Shown here piece by piece: positions 46,601 to 58,200 of a DNA stretch of 64,000 nucleotides. Position 1 is the first letter of the stretch. Each line of letters opens with the position of its first letter. Position numbers and translations under genes: made by a program. The notes below the pieces were generated by a model. That model searched no databases. It was not told where the DNA came from and saw only the letters and a list, made by a program, of their open reading frames with translations. The stretch lies in the NCBI GenBank assembly GCA_964035545.1, contig OZ037769.1:3131001-3195000 (forward strand), given 5' to 3'. Origin of the DNA: Bugula neritina. Lineage: Eukaryota > Bryozoa > Gymnolaemata > Cheilostomatida > Bugulidae.

Positions 46601-49600
46601 CAAAGGAACTGAAGTGGATAAGATCAGCACAATGAACAAAAAGTGTAGAGGTGAGCTGAATAAAGGTGCACATGTGATGTGAGTGGCTGATATAGGAAGA
46701 ACATGAGAGTGTATGCAGTAGTACTTTACTACAGGGTGGCTCTTCAACTGACAGCGATTTGTATATAATTCACTGTGACTATAACTGTGACTACAACTGT
46801 GACTACAACTATACCTGTGATTAAAACTTAATTATTACTGCCACTTGTTCATGGATGGCAACATAAACAATATTTCCCGACACTAGAACCAACCTGACGG
46901 CACAGTGTGACACTAGAACCAACCTGACGGGCACAGCGTGACACTAGAATGAAATAATTTCTGAATGTTTTGAGGCAATTCCGATTGACTGGTGATAACA
47001 GGAAGTTGATAAACGAATCTTGTCAAGTGTTTTGCCATTTACATTTCAATATAATAGATGACTGGCACAGCTCCAGGGTTATTCTACTAAAAGAAGGAGG
47101 GGGGGGGGTAAACCTAGCCTCAGGGTTATTCTACTAGAGGAAGAGGAGGGGGGTAGACCTAGCCTCAGGGTTACTCTTTGACAACTACACCATCCATCAT
47201 ATACAGCTGGCAAACATTGATACTGCAGTTACCAGATTAAATCCATCACGACTAGAGTGACATAAAGACTTGCCAAAACCCACGGCTGTGGTTATAACTT
47301 AATAGTACAATGTGTAATAATAAAATAATGTAAGAATATAATATACTACAATGTAAGTATAGAATATAATATAATGTATATAATATACTATAATGTATGT
47401 ATATAATATACCATAATGTATGTATATAATATAATATAAACATACTATAATATAAGAATATAATACAATATAATGCAATACCTTGATGGAGTTGTCCCTG
47501 AGACCACTGATTATTTTCTTATCGTCATACTGGAGGCAGTAAACCCCTTTACTCGTCTCACTACGACACACTATCTTCTCCAGTTTGTGTTTACCTGTCT
47601 TCCAGTTCGTATCAATACGCTACAGAAATGTCACACTGTATCAATACGCTACAGTACGTATGTATGTATGCATGTATGTATGCATACATATATGCATGCA
47701 TACATGCATGCATATATGTATGCATACATGCATGCATATATGCATGCATGTATGTACATATGTTTGTAAGTAAGTAAGTAAGTAAACTTAAGTAAATATG
47801 TACACATGTTGGAGTGCATCTCATGAAGTAGATCAACAGTACAGAGTACTGAGATATCAACCACTTCCTTGATACACACACAGTACTAATCACCTACATC
47901 TCCCTAACAGTCAAGTGTGAGGATATTCAGATACCTGATATGCCAATAACTTAACTTTATTACTGGGTGGAGGATCAAAAACAGGATGAACTGTGCCAAG
48001 TGGTGACACCAATAGCTTTAAGTACACTTTAATAACTCTAGTTGATAGAATGCCACTAGACCTTGCAGGGATTTATAACAAGAGAGAGTTCTATATCTGC
48101 TATAATACTAGGGTAGATACATACACTTACCTCTATATCTACTATAATACTGGGGTAGATATATATACTTACCTCTATATCTGCTATAATACTAGGGTAG
48201 AGATCTCTGTAATACTTGTCATCATGACACGCTGAAGACATCATGGATGTTGGCTTAAAGAGAGATTCCACCCTGAAAAATAACAGACAGACAATCTGTC
48301 AGCCATGATGAGGTCTCATACTACATACGACCTTGAACTTCTTTACAAACATGGTTTCATAATGTCCCCTTTTATCTGAACTGAGTTTAGAGTTAATACC
48401 TTTAACTTTCATTGATATTTCAGGGATTAGCTGAGAATGCCAACGAAATAATGTGGCTATGCTTTGCATTTATTGTGAGTGAGATCTGGTAGTAGGGAGA
48501 GGGGGGGGGACAGTAGTGCTATTCTGGTAGATGAATAGGAAGGAAAGGCACACAGGCTAAGCTGATGTATGAAGCTCCTTCAACTAAGTGAGCAGCACTT
48601 CTACACACAAAGCTGTACCACAAATTGATTTCATTAACAAATAAAAAACAAATACTTAAATACTATTTAGTGGACAGGAACAAAACCTGCATTGTTAATC
48701 TTTGTTGAGCTATCAGCTACCCAAACAGTTGAGCAGCTCTCCAATATCTAGCCCCCAGGGTGTGTGAATAGGGGTGGGGTCCCTAGAGAGCAGCCTCATT
48801 TGTTACAATAGCCCGTGACCTAGCACAGAGCATGTGCAGTAGTCGCATGAGACCAGCTGAGCTAGTATCAGATCATATGTGGAGATAGTAACCAGCCAGT
48901 ATACCCCAAGCAGCTCCAGTATGCAGTTAAATTTTCAATCAAGATGATAAATACAGATAACTGGTAGTAGATCAACTATTAGGAAATACCATGTCATTGC
49001 CTTATCACTCTGTTACTAGAATGACTCAAGCTTAGCTAGTTGACTTTACAGCAATATCGGCAGCAGATTGAGTTAATTCCGGCTAAACTATTTAATGACT
49101 AACTTTTCACTCATGTAGAAGATGGACGTGTAATAGATTCTATAGCCCCAACTATCACCACCCCAGCCAGCATACCACGATGTCTGTCATAATTAGAACG
49201 TCAGCTGTCACTCTTAAACATCATTGGGGCCACAAGCCCAGCATTATTGTGCAGGAGCCATAGAGTAGCACTGCACTGGTTATGAATAATATATTGATAT
49301 ACTTGTATCCAGCAAATCAACTAACATTAATTCTGCAATTGTTTGAGATTTTCTCTATTTGAATGTTTCCAATAATTATTACCCGGACAGGACAAAGCGG
49401 AGATATGGTGAGAAAAGGCGAGAATAGACGAGAAAACAATAATTACTATCCAATCAACCATACTTCGACCACCACTGGCCTGAGTGACAATGAAAAGTGG
49501 ATATAATGGAAAGGAGATAGAGTTGAAGGTGAGACTGAAATAAAACACTTGGGCTGCGAGTCAGATATTCCCAGAATTCAACTGCTGATTGCATGCTACA

Positions 49601-52437
49601 GCTGAGTATTTAGACAACCAGAGTAGCACTAATATTCTGATGTAGTTTACACCTGTACAACATCCCTACATTCCTGAAATACTTCCCCTTAACTGAATAG
49701 GCAGCCTAGCTTACAGGTGGGATATTATGTAGCATATTGTAGACTGTATAGTAATGTATAATGTAGAGTAAGAAACTAACAAGGCACAGTTGCATACTGA
49801 GCAATCTAAAGTGAATGTTTAGCTTCTGTTCTAGAAGAGAATATTTAGCCTATGTTCCAGCAGTAAGTAAGGGACTTGACTTACCACCCCTTACGCTCAG
49901 CCAGCCCCCGCCACATCTCGTCTGTCCTCACCATGTGTTCGATCAGCTTCTTCCACAGCATTCCTTCACTCACTGTGCGCTGCCACTGCTTGCACACCAT
50001 TTCGGCAGCACATAGAGACTTGGCATCCAAGTAGCCTAGAATCTTCTCTACCACATGGAACAACCCATGAGCTGAAATACACAACAATATGACAATATAA
50101 CTTCTCTTTCTCACCCTTCCTTACCATATCATCTGGTCAGAACACAGAACATACTTTGTTAATAAAGTGGGGGTTTGGAGTTAGAAAACTTAAATCAGCT
50201 GTGAGATTCTATTAATAACCCTGGATCCTAAGTTTTTACTGCATACACACAGTAATACCATTAGTACAACTTTCTGCACTGCATATTCTATGTAAGTGTA
50301 GTAGTGGAGAAATTTTAATAACCTAAGCTCTTTAATTTTCTTCAAAAATTTTGGCTTAGGGCTTTGTTGCATTTCCAATCTAGAACACAGGCTTTTCTTA
50401 ATTTCTCCATTATTGCACCTACCTCAAGCATATTCAAACATGTAATAAAACTAAAGTGAAACTGAATTGGGATTTCATGGATAATTAACGAGGGGGGAAA
50501 CTAGTAGGAAATTTCTAGTGCGAAGTTCTGAGCCTTATCAAAGTGAACAAGTGACAAGTATGGAGTAATATAAACCACAAATAAAAGGATATAAATGATG
50601 ACTCATAGTTATAAATAGACCATAACTTTGCATTAGACTACGTGCAGATAACAAATGTTATACATGTACGACTCCAATAGTGAATAATTAACTAAAGTTA
50701 CATCATACAGTATGATTATTCATACACAGGCTAGTAACCCCACTTGTACTAGTTTGCTACTAGTCTGGCATTTTCTGATAGCAGGCATCGTTTATGAGAA
50801 ACAGCATTTTTCACATTTTAAGTGAAACTTAGAACTCATCAACATGTAGACACTTCTACCACAAAATTTAATTAAGGAGCTTGGAATTTGACAGTTATGG
50901 CATCTACTTCATATTACACTATAACTCCAAGTACAAATGATGTGTTTTTAACTCCTTCAAAAAGTTTAATAAAAATTAGAAAAAATATGGGGTGTCACCC
51001 AAAAAGAGGTAATAATGGGGTTCATTTATTCTCGAATAGTAAAGCTAGTGGAGGCCCAAAGTGGTCAGCAAATAGTCAGTTAATTCACACCCCCCCCCCC
51101 CCGAATGCTCTGGGATCAAACATATTTTCTAAATCAGGTTTTAACCTATTCCATAGAGCAGGTAGCTAACAGGTATAGAAAATATTTAGAAAATATTTTT
51201 GATCCCAGAGCATTCAGGGGGGGATGATAGAGCAGGTAGCTAACAGGTAATGGCTGTACTATTATAGAGTCAACAAGATAACCGATCTTGTCCAATTCTA
51301 ATATAAACTGGCTACCTGGGAGAGCTGTGATGAAATCTCTCTGTAACATGGGTTTAAGGAACTGGTTGACTTGGCCATGTTGATGATGGCACATGTGTTT
51401 AAGTAGACTGGTGACAAACTCGACCTGAGCCTCTTCGCTCCAGTGATCAAACAGCTTCATGCACTGTTCCTGCTGCCTCTCCAGCTCTTTGCTGTCTGTC
51501 AGAGACAGCTTGGATGACGCGTGACGAGAATTTATAGACGACACGTTTGCTGCCAAGTCAGCCTTCAACATAACAGGCATTGAATTATCACACAACAGCT
51601 ACGGCTGAATGACAAGATTGAGATTATTTGTTGCTGCGGGCGTAAAGTGTTAATGATTGTACGAGAAACAGTCAGCATATAATTATTGGGCTCCTTTCTG
51701 GAAAGTACAGAATATTTATTATATTAGTAGAGTAGCAGAGTCACTCTTTGTCAGTCATTCATTATCGTACTAAAACCAGACCTAGTCACACTAGCAAGTA
51801 GCTACTACTTGAAATCACTCCAGTCACTTTGTTAGTATGACTCATCACAATTGAATCACTGAGAAACATGTGCTGCCTAATTAATAAACACACGAATATA
51901 CAACATGACTAGCAGACTTGGCAGCTAGTATGAAGCTGTTTATAATGTAACTAACACAATCTGACTCATGAATTTACCAGGGTAACTTTTGGTAATATAG
52001 ATGAATAATATTCAGCCCTTATGATGGAGAATAATATTATTATACCAATACTTCTCAGCATTCTATCAAATAGGCACACGCCTAGTAGAGCCATTTTAAA
52101 TTAATTTACATACCCTGTGTCTTTCTTCTGCTATCCTTTTCTTTGTGGCATCATATATTGGTACACTAGTGCTGCCCGTAGATAATGGCTCTATACTCAC
52201 AGGCATATCAGTATTCTGGGTATAGAAAAATAACTAAATGTAGAAAAGGCTCATAAAAAAGGTGGTGCAATACATGAGTATTCATTATATTAATAAAAAT
52301 CCATGTTCTACAATATTTTACTGTGTAGTAAAGTGATATACCATTGCTGAGATTGGCATTATGTTTACTCCGTCTTCATCATCTGAGTTTATTGACCGAC
52401 AGTCAAAGGCAACATCAGAGTCATTTTGAATATTCAT
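43688..52437 (-). CDS. BTRC: beta-TrCP / Slimb F-box and WD40 protein
   Basis: Substrate receptor of the SCF(beta-TrCP) ubiquitin ligase, which recognises DSGxxS phosphodegrons such as those of beta-catenin and IkB. Thirteen exons: 52437-52342, 52215-52114, 51598-51316, 50071-49885, 48272-48173, 47619-47482, 45800-45682, 45413-45308, 45140-44997, 44652-44534, 44297-44187, 44037-43959, 43867-43688; 587 aa, all in phase. Order: acidic N-terminus; dimerisation D domain ([20 protein letters not shown] to [14 protein letters not shown]); F-box at about 161-205 ([15 protein letters not shown]); linker; seven WD40 blades (GVYCLQYDD, then [25 protein letters not shown] and [11 protein letters not shown] among others); C-terminal tail ending TYTYVTR. 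It matches both BTRC and FBXW11 and is probably the single invertebrate orthologue. Splice sites flanking intron 5 are duplicated. Confidence 0.96.
45810..46070. repeat. TGTATA-type repeat in beta-TrCP intron 6
   Basis: Loose 40-bp units with GTGTATACGTGTATGTTTATA, four to five copies, starting about 10 bp from the exon 7 acceptor. Open frames across it are artefacts. Confidence 0.85.
46880..47175. repeat. Two small tandem duplications in beta-TrCP intron 6
   Basis: A 34-bp unit with GACACTAGAACCAACCTGAC occurs two to three times at about 46880-46950. A ~60-bp unit with CTCAGGGTTATTCTACTA and a G-run occurs twice at about 47070-47175. The rest of this intron (46080-47480) holds only TA-rich sequence. 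Confidence 0.8.
47609..47654 (-). repeat. Duplicated 3' splice site of beta-TrCP exon 6
   Basis: The 17-bp acceptor segment (minus strand CTGTAG|CGTATTGATAC) occurs identically at 47609-47625 and 47638-47654, 29 bp apart. The downstream acceptor (exon start 47619) gives the correct frame. The upstream one (47648) would read CGT ATT GAT ACA GTG and then a TGA stop. Confidence 0.88.
47655..47790. repeat. (ATGC/ATGT)n and (AGTA)n microsatellite
   Basis: CATG/TATG tetranucleotides followed by GTAA repeats, directly upstream (transcription sense) of the duplicated exon 6 acceptor. Open frames on both strands are artefacts. Confidence 0.93.
48090..48210 (-). repeat. In-frame 42-bp array duplicating beta-TrCP exon 5 donor
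   Basis: The end of exon 5 plus its donor (TACCCTAGTATTATAGCAGA then TATAGAG|GTAAGT) is repeated with a 42-bp period. Intact donors lie at boundaries 48173 and 48131; a third unit (about 48089-48118) lacks the GT (ATAGAACTC). The unit is 14 codons with no stop, so use of the second donor inserts 14 residues repeating the YPSIIxDIE motif. Confidence 0.92.
48273..49884 (-). other. beta-TrCP intron 4, no gene seen
   Basis: No coding exon recognised; one G9 run near 48502-48510 and short spurious frames only. Confidence 0.55.
50299..50415. mobile_element. MITE-like element, copy 2
   Basis: 117 bp, same orientation, termini (TAGTAGTGGAGAAATT and AATTTCTCCATTATTG) and internal blocks (CTCTTTAATTTT, AGAACACAGGCTTTTCT) as the element at 8586-8703, about 80 per cent alike by eye. 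In beta-TrCP intron 3. Confidence 0.75.
51090..51250. repeat. Inverted repeat with C/G-run ends plus 23-bp direct repeats
   Basis: The left arm at about 51096-51135 (C-run, GAATGCTCTGGGATCAAA, ATTTTCTAAAT) is matched by its complement at 51184-51223 ending in a G7 run, with two differences. The right arm is bracketed by the direct repeat ATAGAGCAGGTAGCTAACAG at about 51153 and 51228. In beta-TrCP intron 3, roughly 65 bp from the exon 3 donor. Confidence 0.9.
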
Positions 52438-52589
52438 TTTTAAAAGTCACTGAATTTAGGAAACGCTTTTAGTTCCACCAGAAGATAACAGTTGTATTAG
52501 GATTTCTGTTCTAACCTGTCATGTAAAGGTAACCTAAAATTGCCAAAATAGTTATAAATAATATTATAAAAGATACTTATAGTAATAGT

Positions 52590-53215
52590 TATTCTCATAC
52601 TTAGAATTACTGTTAGAGTTAGTCTCTCACTCTGTCTTTATCTTGATCTTGTACTTGTAGTACTAGTTGAGACTAAAACTAAAAGCTTGAGCTGAAGGAT
52701 TATGATTATTATCATTTTCATTGTGACAATGATTATAACCATAATCCTTCATTGTGACAATGATTATGAATATCATTGAATGTGACTCATAGTCATAAGA
52801 GTAACTAACTTTAAGTGATAAGTCATATTCACGGTCATAGTCATACTATGACTATGAGTATGACCATCAGTATTATAGTCAGTATTACGATCAGGGTGAG
52901 AGTATAACTATGACTATCACTATCACAGTATGAGTATCAGTATGATGGTGAGTATGACTATGACTATGAGTATCACTATCAGAATATCAGTAAACTATGA
53001 GTATGACTATGACTATGAGTATCACTATATGAGTATCAGTACAGGTACTACTACGTCTACTAGTACTACACTCACACTGACACTCACAGTCGTGAGCCAC
53101 AGTATGAGTATGAGTATCAGTATGACTATGAGTATGACTATGAGTATCACTATCATAATCACTAATCAGTATGAGTATCAGCTGAGCATGAGCATGAGCA
53201 TGTCAACTGTCTAGT
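52590..53215. repeat. Degenerate TATGAG/ACTATG simple-sequence zone
   Basis: Drifting 6-bp words (GAGTATGACTATGAGTATCA) with 3-bp periodicity, 150-780 bp upstream of the beta-TrCP start codon. Confidence 0.88.
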
Positions 53216-53796
53216 TTAGTTCTGCTGGCAGTGACTTTATTTACTTTTACCTTAATTTATCTTTATCCGTACAACGCTTATGCAAATTTTTATGTGACTA
53301 AAAGAAGTTTAAAAGTAAAATAAACTCGAACTGTAGCCTATTTTCTAAGCTGTTCTATATGACCAGCTACAGCTGAAGTATTGATGATTCTTTGATTGCG
53401 GTTGCGAACGGGGTGATGCTGGAAAACCCTTCTAATGGCATAATTAAAATATCGCAATGTTATCGTGACAACTCAGTTGAAAACCGACTATTAGCCAGCC
53501 CACTCTATTCTCACAAAAATAAAATAGAGAGCGATCAACTCTATAAAATACCAATTACAACAAGCTCAATATATAGTCGTACTATTAATTTTAGTGCTCA
53601 AAGACTACCTTTACAATGCATGTAGCAGAAGCAATATATATAACAAAAAGAGAAAAATTCTTAAGATGTGGTTAAAACCAGCAACAAAATTTTTACCCTT
53701 AAAATGTTGCAGTTGTTGCTCTCTTCACTTTTAAGAGTCAAATTAGATGTCCTACTATTGGCGCGACACTAGACTTTTTTGTCTCATTTCACTCTC

Positions 53797-53917
53797 ACAC
53801 ACACACACACTCACACGCACGCACGCACGCACGCACATGCACACGCACACACGGAGGTGCGCACACACAGGCATAAGCACACACACTCGCGCGCACACAC
53901 ACTCACGCACACACACT

Positions 53918-53956
<39 letters not shown>

Positions 53957-53963
53957 ACACACA

Positions 53964-54029
<66 letters not shown>

Positions 54030-54163
54030 CACGCACATGCACACGCACACACGGAGGTGCGCACACACAGGCACAAGCACACACACTCGCGCGCACACAC
54101 ACTCGCGCACACACACTCACGCACACACACTCGCGCACACACACTCGCGCACATGCACACACA
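53797..54163. repeat. (CA)n array with an internal ~70-bp duplication
   Basis: Long CACACA tract with CGCACA variants. A block containing GGAGGTGCGCACACACAGGC occurs at about 53852 and 54053 with the same flanks, so part of the array was duplicated as a unit. Open frames on both strands are artefacts. Confidence 0.95.
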
Positions 54164-55281
54164 ATTATTATTGTTATTATTTATTATGTAAAACATTTAA
54201 AGAGCTTTTGAAAGATGTAAATAATTCGTGCAAGTATATTATATGCTATACATTGATTGTATGTCTGTTTTTCATAAAAAAGGCTCTCATTTAGAAAAAT
54301 TCCAATATTGGTTATCTGTTAATTTCTAAATAAAATATAATATAATTTGGTATATCTGCAATAAATTTGAATAAGGTAATTTTATAGTGAACAGACGTAG
54401 TTTCTTTTTGCATATAATTAATGTATATATGATACAAGTAGATATAATAAATATATGATCATGATCAAAAACAGCAATTTGTGAAAAACACATTTATATG
54501 CATGAAGGGCGGGCGAATTGGGTGTTTCTCGTGAAAGTTATGATTACATATTATATATATACCCAGCTAGTACATGCTCTTATCTTTTTAACTTTAATCA
54601 TTTAAGCTTGTTTGCCGTTTTTAATTGATATGTAAACTATAAAATGAGTTTAAACCATGTATTTTTGCTGTGAGGATAATATACTCCTATAAATTTAGAT
54701 GGCTTGTTTTTAAACTACGCTATATGTTTTATGCAAGTTATTGCAATATATAAATTCAAGAAACAAATATACTTGTATTTAATCATGGAATTATATGGTT
54801 GAAATTTTACTCATCGGTTTCCTCCTTGAAACATATCATAATATTTCATGTTAACTCAGTGGTCTAGTGCTGGCAGTGCTAAATCTTTTGGGTAATTATA
54901 TAGGTTTCTTCATTAAATATCCCCTGCTTTGCTAAGTAGTATAATTATTTCTATTTGAATATTATAATACATTATTATAATATATGTTTGTTTTGTGTTT
55001 TTATAATAGTATAATGATGATGATTCATTTATAAATAGTATTATAGTATTATGTCATTGTCACGTTGCTGGTTTTTGAAAACAAAAGCTGAGGGGATAAC
55101 TCTTTGCAAACACACATATTTACACCTGTGTAGAGGTAATATTTGTTCGCCACACGCATGCTTCAGAAGATCTCGTTTAGCAATCATTTGTATTTTCAGA
55201 ATCAGTGTCGAACTAAAAATACAACTTCAAATTGTATTTAACAAATGCACAGAGTCTCAATTGGTAGTGGTCTGTGTCGAA

Positions 55282-58200
55282 ATGAGCAGCAAAACATCTA
55301 CTTTAAGCATGGTTAAGAATGATGCAGTATCAGATAAAGTTAAACAAGCAGACAGTCACACGCACACTCAATCTCATACTGATACTGATACGCCCAGTCC
55401 TACTGAGTCTGACACACAGGCTCACAATGATAATAATGAAATTAAATTAAAGCTAAAAACTGCAGATGACAAACTTATAAAAAAGCGCGAAACGTCTAAA
55501 AAACTTAAGGAGGTGAGTCAATATTATCTGTATAAATCTTAAAACTAAAAGTAAAAACAAATTAGTTTTGCACTTGAACTTGAAGTTCAGTTACTAGTTC
55601 TAGTGTCTAGTACTGTAGTAGTGTAGCAGTACTACTCTAGTACTAGTAGTATTATTAGTAGTATTATTAGTAATCGTTATAGTGTTACTAGTACTAATAG
55701 TGGTAGTGTACTAATGCTACTACTACTAGTACTACTACTAGTATTACTGTACTAGTACTACTAGTAGTACTGTATTACTCTACTAGACCTAGTGTTAGGG
55801 CTAGTGTTCAGTTTTAGTTGAATCTAAATTGAAATTGAGTTTTTTTGTAAATTATAATCAATAGAGCTAAACCAACATTCAAATAGTCAGCTATTAGTAT
55901 TAACCTAGTGACCAACTCTAAATAAATACTAAAATCGAAAGTGAAAAAAGAAAAACTAGCACATAATCACTTCATCATAATGATGATCATTTTATTATTG
56001 ATATTAATATGTATATTCATATTGACTTTGAGATTCAGATTGACTACAGGTTTATACCTAATTTTATAGTTATAGTAATAGTTATACCCTAAAGGCAACT
56101 ATTATTGTACCAAAACTATTACTAGTACTAGAACTAAGTCTAACTCTAAGTTGAACTTGATGTCAAAGATTATAAAAAAATCAATGTCAATGTAAACATT
56201 AGGCTTACCACAAGTAGTACTACCAGGCAAATTTTATGCTAGACATGGAAATCTGTTGGTACTAAGGTCTGTAATGCTAGGCTAACTCGAACTGAGTTTT
56301 AGATTACCTGTGCTATTATAATAAATATAATAATTATTAATATATGCAATAGTCATTATAACAGCACAGGCTCTCCTTTAGCTCAAGCTTTCAAATTGTT
56401 TGTTTCTATACTACAAGAATAGTCAAGAACTTGGATTGACAAAGTTTATGTAACTTGAAACCACATTTAAAATTTAAATCATTGGATGAAAGGCTACTCA
56501 TGTATTTCACTAATTAATCAGCATAGAAGGAAATTACTCTTTTTCAGGAAGTTAATGCTCATGGACTGTTAAAATGTTGCTTCCAAATCAAAATTTTATC
56601 TACCTTTAATTAACAATATAATTGCCAACCAATTTGTGCCTAAGTTTATATTTTAAGCCACTTTACTGAAAAATGTAAATGCTCTCTACTTACTTCTTAT
56701 ATTTATTTACTATTACTGTATTATTCCGTTTGTTATAAAGAGAAACAAACATCTTTTCAGATGAGAACAAACTAAAAATTGGATCAAGGTACAACAACTC
56801 AAAATGTTGGTGCTTGTAACTCTTCAGCTTATCACTTAAAACCTTTTAATTTGATTTATGATTTTTTTTCTAGATGTAATTTAAATTTAATTAGTGAAAT
56901 TTACAATCATCATGTACAAAAACTCAATCTCCAAAATGATTGTGTGTGTGCCTATTTCAATTTTAATAGAGCTGATGGATGTTTTTTCAAACTCACTCAC
57001 AATATCTCTGTTTTAGGGAGTTGTTTATATTGGACATATGCCTCAAGGCTTCGAGGAGAAGGAAGTGACCAAGTATTTTACTCAGTTTGGCCATGTTAAA
57101 CGTTTGAAAATATCCAGATCTGTGAAAGTAGGTACTAGCAACTAACAGATATCCAAGGATAGAATGTTTTAGTACAATAAATAAATCAGTAATTTTGAAT
57201 TGTGAATTACAAGAATTCTTTTGTTGAAGTACTTTTTAATATATCTTAAATAGATGTTGGTATTTCTGTTGGTAACTTGTTAAAAATTCATTTACTTAGT
57301 TGCCAAAAGCGTCTGTGACAATATATCTAATTTTTTCCAAGTATTTTATGAGAATTATCTTATTTTAGACTGGGAAAAGTAAAGGATATGCCTATATCCA
57401 ATTTGTTGACAAAGATGTTGCCCAAATTGCTGCCGATGCTATGAACAACTATATCATGTTTCGGAAAAGCTTAAAAGGTTTGAATGGATTTTGTTATTTA
57501 TTGGTTTATACTATATGTAATTGTATTGTCTATAATACAGTGACACCCAGCTCGTGCGTGTGTTGAGAGCAGTGTTTTATATGTTATACTTATGCAACTC
57601 CATTCTCAATTCGACTGGCTTGTTGCCTATTCTGCAGTTAATAGAGCCACAGCTCTCAATAGTAATGGATTTTTCACACACTTTGCTTCCTATGTCACCT
57701 TGACACTTTGTGACAATATTATGAAATGTAATTTCAAATGAATCTCTATACGTCACCCGTATTTCATTTCAGCACATGTAGTGGAGCCAGAAAAAGTTCA
57801 TCCCAAAATGTTCCAGGGATGTAACCGTAAGTTTATACCGAGAAAAAAGCCCGAAAAAGCGAGAAAAGCTTTAAACAAATGCACTCGGAACCAGAAAAAC
57901 AGAAAGCAGAACACCCGTATGAAAAAGCTTGCTGCACTGGGCTATGAGGTATAATGTATTCTAATGGTAAACTCCAGTCTTTGTTTTTGAGTGACTAATA
58001 TTTGAAGCAGAAGTTTATATCTTGTAATAAATAATTTTCAATAACTTATATTTGTGTTAAATAATTGTGCTATATTTGGCCAATGCTTGCCTAGCACATT
58101 GGTGCTAATGCTACAATCCTGCTATGTTAATGCTGCAATCCTACTATGTTAATGCTACAGCCATGCTATGTTAATGCTACAGCCATGCTATTTTAATGTA

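Larger units (their letters stand above)
52438..55281. other. Head-to-head intergenic region, beta-TrCP / NIFK
   Basis: Contains the simple-sequence zone 52590-53215, the CA repeat 53797-54163 and AT-rich sequence, with TATAAT/ATGATG words near 54960-55050. Acceptor-like sites precede both genes: minus AAATTCAG 12 nt before the beta-TrCP ATG (AG at 52450-52451) and plus TGTATTTTCAG 82 nt before the NIFK ATG (AG at 55198-55199). An open frame at about 53392-53625 has no family resemblance. Confidence 0.5.

Noticed and set aside
53392-53625. 77-codon open frame upstream of NIFK
   Set aside because: Begins with TTG rather than ATG, has no recognisable domain and no splice context; could be chance.
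53747-54294. His/Thr-rich and Cys/Val-rich open frames on both strands
   Set aside because: Translation of a (CA)n tract; no start context or splice support.
55051-55281. N-terminal extension of NIFK from an upstream in-frame ATG
   Set aside because: The extension has no family resemblance and includes an acceptor-like TTTTCAG; the ATG at 55282 starts the Ser/Thr/Lys-rich N-terminus.
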